A program made the position numbers and the translations under genes. This document shows, one piece after another, positions 6,137 through 11,280 of a stretch of DNA of 11,280 nucleotides; the first letter of the stretch is position 1, and each line of letters opens with the position of its first letter. Source of the DNA: MGBC102946 sp022793145 (lineage in GTDB: Bacteria; Bacillota_I; Bacilli_A; RF39; UBA660); contig CANEDJ010000043.1 of the NCBI GenBank assembly GCA_947426265.1, positions 1-11,280 on the forward strand, written 5' to 3'. Below the pieces are notes generated by a model, which was not told the origin of the DNA, did no database searches, and was given only the letters and a program-made list of their open reading frames with translations.

Positions 6137-6758
6137 GTTTCAATTTAAAAATTTGTTTTTCATAGCTCATGCGTTCTGTAATATAAGAGCCAACTACAAA
6201 TATATCGGCATTTTTACAAATCTTAATTGTGGCATCATCAATTCCACCATCTACTTCTATTTGATAATGATATTTCTGAATATCACGAATTCTTTTTAGT
6301 TCGTTTACTTTGTTGACTGTACTAGGAATCAGCTTCTGCCCACTTTTTCCTGGATTTACAGTCATCACTAAAACCAAATCAATAAGTGGTAAATAAGGCA
6401 TAATCTTACTAACAGGAGTATCTGGACAAATGGATATTCCTACTTTAATATTCTTGCTTTTTATAAGATCTATTCCTTTTAGTAAGCCATCTACTTCTGC
6501 ATGAATTGTCATATAATGTGGTCTCAAAGTTGCAAATTCTTCTATGTAGCGAAATGTATCTTCAACCATTAAATGAACATCAAAAGGTATAGAAAGTGGA
6601 AGAATTTTTTTTAATTCTTCTAAACTATCTGTTTTATTTTCTACAAATTGACCATCCATTACATCAATGTGTAAAAAATCTATTTTTTCATTGCTTAACT
6701 TTAAAATATTTTCTTTTCTATTTTCTTTCATTCCTAGAAAAGATACTGATAATTGCAT
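6117..6758 (-). CDS. rpe: Ribulose-phosphate 3-epimerase family protein
   Basis: The family interconverts ribulose 5-phosphate and xylulose 5-phosphate in the non-oxidative pentose phosphate pathway, using a metal-dependent TIM barrel. The 213-residue product has HIDVMDGQFV (H30, D32), FDVHLMVED (H62), MTVNPG (132-137), and IEVDGGI with the second catalytic Asp, D170. The four metal/catalytic positions expected for the family are therefore present. The N-terminal motif usually reading SPSxLSAD is replaced by LSVSFLGMKE, and the loop usually reading NPGFGGQ is NPGKSGQ, so this is a divergent member; an epimerase for a related sugar phosphate is possible. Position after rsgA matches B. subtilis rpe. 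The ATG lies 4 nt past the rsgA stop, with an AGGTGA site overlapping the rsgA end. Confidence 0.85.
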   Translation of the reverse strand: MQLSVSFLGMKENRKENILKLSNEKIDFLHIDVMDGQFVENKTDSLEELKKILPLSIPFDVHLMVEDTFRYIEEFATLRPHYMTIHAEVDGLLKGIDLIKSKNIKVGISICPDTPVSKIMPYLPLIDLVLVMTVNPGKSGQKLIPSTVNKVNELKRIRDIQKYHYQIEVDGGIDDATIKICKNADIFVVGSYITERMSYEKQIFKLKQALEEY

Positions 6759-6762
6759 TATC

Positions 6763-7596
6763 TCACCTACCTATAAATTTTAGATAATTTTGATATCTAC
6801 TAGGTAAAATAGTGTGATCTTCGACTAAATCCTTTATTCTACATGAATCTTCTTTTACATGCATACAATCTTTATACTTGCATTTGTCCTTATATTTTTC
6901 AAATTCAAGCACTTGATCTCTAATATCACTACTTGTCATACCTTCGAAATCGACGGAAGAAAATCCTGGTGTATCAGCCACCCAGCCATCAAACAAAGAA
7001 TGTAATTCCACATGCCTGGTTGTATGTTTTCCTCTCCCTAAAGCAATCGAGATTTCATCTGTTAACAGTTCTAGTGTTGGATCTAATTTATTTAATAAAG
7101 TCGATTTCCCCGCTCCACTTTGTCCTGTAAAAACAGTTACTTTTCCCTTTAATAGTGCCTTTATTTTGTCAATTTCTGTATTTAAACACACTTTATATCC
7201 AACGGATTTATAATAGTGTATGATACAATCGATATCCCTTTTTTCTTCTTCTGTTAATAAATCTAATTTTGTAAAACAAATAATAGGTTTAATATTATGA
7301 AATGAAATAATGTATAGTAATTTGTCAAGTAAATTACTTGAAAAATCAGGTAACTTTGTACTCGTTACAACAATCACCTGATCTATATTACTTACAGGAG
7401 GCCTTATTAGTTCATTCTTTCTTTTTTCAATGCTTAAAATATAATAATTGATAGGATCAAATTCTACAAAATCTCCTACTAAAGGTCTTATTTTATCATT
7501 TCTAAATTTTCCTCTTGATTTACAAATATATTCTTTTTTATCTTCTGCATAAACAGTATAATCATTGCTGATTAATTTAATAATTCTTCCACGCAT
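6763..7596 (-). CDS. rsgA: Small-subunit biogenesis GTPase RsgA
   Basis: RsgA is a circularly permuted GTPase that acts late in 30S maturation and is activated by the small subunit. The 277-residue product has an N-terminal OB-like domain (about 1-65), then the permuted G motifs: G4 TKLD (109-112), P-loop GQSGAGKS (158-165), G2-like GKHTTR (189-194) and G3 DTPG (208-211). A C-terminal zinc-binding motif follows with C239, C244, H246 and C252. Its ATG is 2 nt after the prkC stop, 6 nt after CGGAG. In B. subtilis the orthologue (CpgA/YloQ) sits next to prkC and has been reported as a PrkC substrate, so the adjacency is likely functional. It ends with TGA, showing TGA is a stop in this organism. 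Confidence 0.96.
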   Translation of the reverse strand: MRGRIIKLISNDYTVYAEDKKEYICKSRGKFRNDKIRPLVGDFVEFDPINYYILSIEKRKNELIRPPVSNIDQVIVVTSTKLPDFSSNLLDKLLYIISFHNIKPIICFTKLDLLTEEEKRDIDCIIHYYKSVGYKVCLNTEIDKIKALLKGKVTVFTGQSGAGKSTLLNKLDPTLELLTDEISIALGRGKHTTRHVELHSLFDGWVADTPGFSSVDFEGMTSSDIRDQVLEFEKYKDKCKYKDCMHVKEDSCRIKDLVEDHTILPSRYQNYLKFIGR

Positions 7597-7598
7597 AT

Positions 7599-9407
7599 TT
7601 ACTCCGTTTTTGATTCATCATTTCCTATATCATCTTTGCCATCTTCTTTATTGTCATCATTTTGATCATCAGAAATAGGTGGCTTTTCTACTACTGTTGG
7701 CTTTTTTGCAATTTCAATCACAATAGATGTATTCTTATAAATTTTTGTTTTTGCTGCTCTACTTTGTGATAAAATCGTTCCCTCTGGTTGAGCTCCATTT
7801 TCCACCATTTTTACAGTTGGAATAATATCATTTCTCTCACAAAATTCTCTAATGCTTTCTTCATTCCATGTTCCATCTGTAAAATCTGGATAAACAGCAA
7901 CTAATTTATTATAAGTTAATGTTATAGAATCTCCATTTTTCAAATATGTTCCAACTTCCACATCTTGGTCAACAATAACACCATCTTTATCTTCATCTGT
8001 CTCTTCAGAAATTTCTCGTTCTTCTGTTTTCACTATAATTCCTGCTTTTTCCAACATTTCTTCAATTTCTGAAAGTTTTTGATTTTTATAATCTACTACT
8101 TCTAATCCCTCTTTGCCTTTTGAAATAATAATAGTAATTTTTGTTCCTACTTTTACACTATTTCCAATTTTTGGCTTTGTTTCTATTACTCTACCTGACT
8201 CTACTGTATCATTATATTCTTCCTTTATTTCTAATGTAATATTAATTTCACCATTATTTGTGATTATTTCTTTTGCTTGTTCTAGTGTCATTTCTTTTAC
8301 ATTTGGAATTCTTATTTCTTTTTCTTTCGTAAACATTGGTTTTAAAACCAATAAGAATACAAGTAAAAGAATGATCAATGTACTAACTACAGCTCCACCT
8401 ACAAGAAGCCATTTTTTATTATTCTTTTTTTTCTTTTCCTTTTTTGGCTTTTCCTCTTCTTCATCTAAAAAAATAATTTCTTCTGGTTGTTCTTTTTTTA
8501 CATCTTTTATTGGTGGCATAATTTTTGTTTCTTCTAAATCTTGCTCTGGAAATTTGTATACATGTCTCTCTTCGAATTGATGTTCTGGATCCATACTCTT
8601 CTCAATATCCTCTCTCATTTCCTTTACAGAATCATATCGATTCTTAGGATTTTTTGCACATGCTTTCAAAATAATATTTTCTATTGATTGTGGAATATTA
8701 GGATTGATCTTACAAACACTTGGAATTGGTTCCTTCATTTGCTTGATTGCTATTTCTACTGCTTGATCTCCTCTAAATGGAAGTTTTCCTGTCAATAATT
8801 CAAACATTAATATTCCTAGAGAATAAATGTCGCTTTTCATAGTAGATCCTTTTCCATTTGCTTGCTCAGGTGGCAAATAATGAACAGATCCCATGACAGA
8901 GTTTGTTTGTGTTAACTCATTACTGTTTAAAGCCATTGCAATTCCAAAATCCATGATTTTTACTCTTCCATCTTCTAAAATCATAACATTTTGTGGTTTC
9001 ACATCACGATGAATAATATAACTATCATGGGCACAAGAAATGGCACTTGTTAATTGTAACATAATATCAATTACTTCTGATAACGTTAAAGCCCCACGTT
9101 TCTTGATCAAATTTTTTAAAGTCTTTCCATCTACATATTCCATCACAATAAAATATTTGCCATCATCTTCTCCAACATCATACATCTCTACAATATTTGG
9201 ATGACTTAAAGAACTTGCTGCAATCGCTTCTCTTTGAAATCTTCTTACAAATTTTTCATCATCCGCAAGATCTCCTCTTAAAATTTTTACAGCTACGTTT
9301 CTATCCAATATTGTATCATACGCCAAATAAACATTTGCCATTCCGCCTTCTCCGATTGTTCGGATAATTTGATAGCGATCATTAATTTTCTGACCTTTAA
9401 TAATCAT
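7599..9407 (-). CDS. prkC: PASTA-domain Ser/Thr protein kinase
   Basis: This 602-residue membrane kinase senses cell-wall fragments or lipid II through external PASTA domains and phosphorylates cytoplasmic targets. The kinase domain (about 11-270) has the glycine loop GEGGMANVY, K41 in VAVK, the catalytic HRDVKPQN (D135, N140), DFG (153-155), threonines T166/T168 in the activation loop and GSVHYLPPEQ. A charged juxtamembrane stretch rich in Glu and Lys (about 286-332) leads to one membrane span (333-355), three PASTA repeats (about 366-430, 432-500 and 504-567) and a very acidic tail (from about 579). The ATG at 9407 is 1 nt after the phosphatase TAG and 6 nt after GGATGGTG; the in-frame ATG at 9419 lies inside that site. 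The gene is paired with its cognate phosphatase, as in B. subtilis. Confidence 0.96.
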   Translation of the reverse strand: MIIKGQKINDRYQIIRTIGEGGMANVYLAYDTILDRNVAVKILRGDLADDEKFVRRFQREAIAASSLSHPNIVEMYDVGEDDGKYFIVMEYVDGKTLKNLIKKRGALTLSEVIDIMLQLTSAISCAHDSYIIHRDVKPQNVMILEDGRVKIMDFGIAMALNSNELTQTNSVMGSVHYLPPEQANGKGSTMKSDIYSLGILMFELLTGKLPFRGDQAVEIAIKQMKEPIPSVCKINPNIPQSIENIILKACAKNPKNRYDSVKEMREDIEKSMDPEHQFEERHVYKFPEQDLEETKIMPPIKDVKKEQPEEIIFLDEEEEKPKKEKKKKNNKKWLLVGGAVVSTLIILLLVFLLVLKPMFTKEKEIRIPNVKEMTLEQAKEIITNNGEINITLEIKEEYNDTVESGRVIETKPKIGNSVKVGTKITIIISKGKEGLEVVDYKNQKLSEIEEMLEKAGIIVKTEEREISEETDEDKDGVIVDQDVEVGTYLKNGDSITLTYNKLVAVYPDFTDGTWNEESIREFCERNDIIPTVKMVENGAQPEGTILSQSRAAKTKIYKNTSIVIEIAKKPTVVEKPPISDDQNDDNKEDGKDDIGNDESKTE

Positions 9408-9408
9408 T

Positions 9409-10143
9409 CTATACACCATCCTTTAATAAACATGCGATAGAAATGTTATCATTTCCACCCCTATTATTACTTTTCATAATTAACTTTTTAATTTTTTCTT
9501 CTAATGTGATTTCTTCATTTAATACTCCAGTAATCTGTTCTTCATTTAACATATTTGTTAAACCATCACTACATAAAAAAATTCCATCCACATCTGTTTC
9601 TACATCAAAAATATCCATTTCTACTATAGTCGCTGCTCCTAATGCTCTCATTAAAACATTTTTTCTTGGATGCTCTTTGGCTTCCTCTGGTGTTAATTCA
9701 CCTGACTTCACAAGCAAATTTACGAGTGTATGGTCTGTTGTAATTTTATGCAGTTTTTCATTTTTAATGACATATCCAGAACTGTCTCCAATATTTCCAA
9801 ATAATAGAAAATCACTTGTCAATACTGCTAAAACTAAGGTAGTTCCCATTCCTGTACTTTCTGGATGTTCTGCTGTATATTTGTAAATCAAAACATTCGC
9901 TTCACTTACAATATCTTTAATCCAAGCAACTGCATCTTCTTTGTTTCCAATACTACTAATTTCTGAAAACCGTTTTCCAATATGAGAAATAGCAATGCTT
10001 GATGCGATTTCACCAGCTTTATGTCCACCCATACCATCTGCTACTGCAAGTAATAATTCATTGTTTTTGTTTTTTACAATGATGACACTATCTTCATTAT
10101 GTTCTCTGACTTTTCCTGGATCTGTTAAATAATAATATTCCAT
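9409..10143 (-). CDS. prpC: PP2C-type Ser/Thr protein phosphatase
   Basis: This metal-dependent phosphatase of the PPM family removes phosphate from the adjacent kinase and its targets. The 244-residue product has all the expected metal aspartates: HNEDS (D18), VADGMGGH (D36), GNIGD (D120), CSDGL (D193) and GGNDNIS (D232). GMGTTLV and the flap-region TTDHTLV are also present. The arginine usual after GDS in bacterial PP2Cs (GDSR-x-Y) is serine here (GDSSGY). The ATG at 10143 follows GAGGAGGG by 5 nt; the in-frame ATG at 10158 is upstream of that site and inside the end of rlmN. The gene lies 1 nt after the rlmN stop and 1 nt before prkC, the conserved order. Confidence 0.95.
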   Translation of the reverse strand: MEYYYLTDPGKVREHNEDSVIIVKNKNNELLLAVADGMGGHKAGEIASSIAISHIGKRFSEISSIGNKEDAVAWIKDIVSEANVLIYKYTAEHPESTGMGTTLVLAVLTSDFLLFGNIGDSSGYVIKNEKLHKITTDHTLVNLLVKSGELTPEEAKEHPRKNVLMRALGAATIVEMDIFDVETDVDGIFLCSDGLTNMLNEEQITGVLNEEITLEEKIKKLIMKSNNRGGNDNISIACLLKDGV

Positions 10144-10144
10144 A

Positions 10145-11167
10145 TTATCCCTCCTCATAATTCGCTCTCAATTGTCCACAAGCTGCACTTACCTTTGAAC
10201 CGAACTCTTTTCTGATCGTTACATTAATATGATTTTTCTTTAATGTATCATAAAACTTCATAATTGTTTCTTTTGAGCTTTTTTTATACTCTATATGACT
10301 TGTTTCATTATAAGGAATCAAGTTAACATAGCAATTAATTCCTTTTAAGATTTTAGAAAGTTCTATTGCATGTTCTTCCTTATCGTTTATATCCTTTAAT
10401 AAAATATATTCAAATGTGACTCTTCTATTTGTTTCCTTAATATATTTCTTTACTGCTTCTATCACTTCTTCTATTTTGTACACTTGATTAATTTTCATTA
10501 TTTTATTTCTGATTTCATTATTTGGGGCATGAAGAGAAATGGCTAAATTGACTTGTTTTCCATTTTTCATAAATTCTAAAATTTTCGGAACAATTCCACA
10601 AGTTGAAACAGTAATATGTCTAGAGCCTAAGTCAATTCCTTTTGGCTCATTTAAAATAGAAATAAAATCCATTATATTATTATAATTATCAAATGGTTCT
10701 CCTATCCCCATCAGTACCAAATGACTGATTTTAATATCCAATTCTTTTTCCACTTGTAATATTTGTTCTACCATTTCATGAACTTCTAAATTTCTTACTT
10801 TTCTTAGTCTCCCACTTTCACAAAAAGTACACCCCATATTACAACCAACTTGACTCGATACACACAAACTATTTCCATAATCATGTTTCATTAATACTGC
10901 TTCTATTTTATTCCCATCCTCTAATCCAAATAGAAATTTACATACATCAATGTCAACCTGCTGTTGTAATAATGTTAAGGGTGTCAAAGTAAAGTTTTCT
11001 TTTAAATCAGCAATTGTATTTTTACTTACATTTTTCATTTCTTCAAAAGAACAGATACGATGCTTATAAAGCCATTCAAAGACTTGTGTAGCTTTAAATT
11101 TTTTATCGCCTTTCTCTAAAAAATAATTTTCTAACTTAGGTAATGTAAACCCATATATATTTTCCAT
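10145..11167 (-). CDS. rlmN: Dual-specificity rRNA/tRNA (adenine-C2)-methyltransferase
   Basis: RlmN is a radical SAM enzyme that methylates C2 of A2503 in 23S rRNA and, in studied cases, A37 of some tRNAs. The 340-residue product has an N-terminal accessory domain, then CVSSQVGCNMGCTFC carrying the cluster cysteines C109, C113 and C116 and the family's upstream Cys C102. Next come GIGEP (154-158), SRHITVSTCGIVPKI, LAISLHAPN, and C-terminal SAACGQLRA with C330, the expected methyl-carrying cysteine. After the cluster it reads CESGRLRKVRNL, where most homologues have CASG or CSTG and a glycine-rich loop. The start at 11167 is 5 nt after AGGGTG, with an extended -10 promoter just upstream. It heads the rlmN-prpC-prkC-rsgA-rpe operon, as in B. 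subtilis. Cfr is less likely from context. Confidence 0.94.
   Translation of the reverse strand: MENIYGFTLPKLENYFLEKGDKKFKATQVFEWLYKHRICSFEEMKNVSKNTIADLKENFTLTPLTLLQQQVDIDVCKFLFGLEDGNKIEAVLMKHDYGNSLCVSSQVGCNMGCTFCESGRLRKVRNLEVHEMVEQILQVEKELDIKISHLVLMGIGEPFDNYNNIMDFISILNEPKGIDLGSRHITVSTCGIVPKILEFMKNGKQVNLAISLHAPNNEIRNKIMKINQVYKIEEVIEAVKKYIKETNRRVTFEYILLKDINDKEEHAIELSKILKGINCYVNLIPYNETSHIEYKKSSKETIMKFYDTLKKNHINVTIRKEFGSKVSAACGQLRANYEEG
10149..10156 (-). promoter_or_regulatory. prpC ribosome binding site
   Basis: GAGGAGGG on the minus strand within the last codons of rlmN, 5 nt before the ATG at 10143. It decides the phosphatase start. Confidence 0.8.
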
Positions 11168-11184
11168 ACGAACACCCTATCAGT

Positions 11185-11193
11185 ATTATAGCA
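11185..11193 (-). promoter_or_regulatory. Extended -10 promoter for rlmN
   Basis: Minus-strand TGCTATAAT is a perfect extended -10. No good -35 lies 16-18 nt upstream; that space is filled by the U tract of the preceding hairpin (T9-A-T6). The predicted start near 11178 coincides with the AGGGTG Shine-Dalgarno (11173-11178), so the leader would be about 11 nt. Confidence 0.6.
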
Positions 11194-11199
11194 AAAAAT

Positions 11200-11229
11200 A
11201 AAAAAAAATCATAGATAATTCTATGATTT
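11200..11229 (-). terminator. Intrinsic terminator upstream of rlmN
   Basis: A 9-bp stem AAAUCAUAG/CUAUGAUUU (11221-11229 with 11206-11214), a 6-nt loop AAUUAU and a run of nine T's, of which three belong to the stem, on the minus strand. It would end a transcript entering from the right, either an upstream gene or a short RNA starting near 11264. Confidence 0.65.
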
Positions 11230-11230
11230 C

Positions 11231-11264
11231 AGACTGTTGACAAATAATTTTTTGTGAACAGTCT
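11231..11264. repeat. Inverted repeat, 13-bp stem-loop
   Basis: Arms AGACTGTT/AACAGTCT (8 bp, 11231-11238 and 11257-11264), one mismatched pair, then ACAAA/TTTGT (5 bp) around a 6-nt loop. On the plus strand TTTTAAAA follows, so it could end plus-strand (antisense) transcripts; on the minus strand it lies 1 nt before the terminator hairpin. A perfect TATAAT at 11271-11276 on the minus strand would place a transcription start at the first base of the hairpin. Confidence 0.6.
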
Positions 11265-11280
11265 TTTAAAATTATAAATG

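Noticed and set aside
6763..6765. Possible TGA recoding (mycoplasma-like code)
   Set aside because: TGA ends rsgA at the expected family length, with rpe starting 4 nt later, and the genes stay intact with TGA as stop.
8420..8500. Low-complexity A/T run in the kinase gene, considered as a repeat or frameshift site
   Set aside because: It encodes the expected charged juxtamembrane linker in frame, with domains intact on both sides.
8113..8580. Plus-strand open frame of 155 codons opposite prkC
   Set aside because: It mirrors the Glu/Lys-rich juxtamembrane and PASTA coding region, giving Phe/Ser runs; no Shine-Dalgarno or family motif, and the opposite strand is an unmistakable kinase.
9443..9886. 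Plus-strand open frame of 147 codons opposite the phosphatase gene
   Set aside because: A shadow of the PP2C coding sequence, with low-complexity composition and no own signals.
11237..11242. Consensus TTGACA on the plus strand near the right edge
   Set aside because: No -10-like hexamer at 16-18 nt, and it is part of the inverted-repeat arm; no plus-strand gene follows in the window.
1..11280. CRISPR arrays, tRNA or rRNA genes, insertion sequences and phage genes
   Set aside because: No regularly spaced repeats, no cloverleaf or rRNA sequence, no transposase or integrase motif was seen on either strand.

Overview
The window is AT-rich (roughly 30% GC by eye) and almost gene-saturated, and every supported gene lies on the minus strand, so transcription runs from high to low coordinates. 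The gene order rlmN–PP2C phosphatase–PASTA kinase–rsgA–rpe, and then truB…rpsO–pnp, matches the arrangement known from Bacillus subtilis and other Bacillota. TGA is used as a stop (end of rsgA) and the reading frames are intact under the standard bacterial code, so this is not a code-4 mycoplasma. The PASTA kinase suggests a peptidoglycan-containing cell. I infer an uncultured, low-GC member of Bacillota (Bacilli/Clostridia-like); the sequence does not fix the genus.

Layout in transcription order: (A) 11280–11165: two abutting hairpins, the second followed by a long U tract, then an extended -10 promoter. (B) 11167–6112: the rlmN–prpC–prkC–rsgA–rpe operon, with gene gaps of 1–4 nt, ended by an intrinsic terminator whose 3' arm contains the rpe stop codon. 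(C) 6106–3979: a well-formed promoter drives a membrane-anchored transglutaminase-like protein, truB and an unrecognised 133-aa protein. (D) 3968–699: a promoter and a possibly structured leader precede rpsO; an attenuator-like hairpin lies between rpsO and pnp; pnp overlaps by 1 nt a gene for a 230-aa protein of three helicase-associated-like repeats; a terminator again overlaps the stop codon. (E) 714–235: a promoter inside that terminator drives a small single-span membrane protein. (F) 166–1: the start of another small membrane protein, which runs off the left edge.

Most of the genes serve translation and RNA metabolism: RlmN (23S rRNA and tRNA methylation), RsgA (30S maturation GTPase), TruB (tRNA Psi55), S15 (30S assembly) and PNPase (RNA decay). 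The PrpC/PrkC pair adds Ser/Thr phosphorylation linked to the cell wall, and Rpe adds a pentose phosphate step. The less ordinary content is the helicase-associated-like repeat protein coupled to pnp, the transglutaminase-like gene upstream of truB, the unknown gene in the place usually held by ribF, the two small membrane proteins, and the packing of terminators and promoters into coding ends. I see no mobile element, CRISPR array, tRNA or rRNA, and no clearly new multi-gene system.
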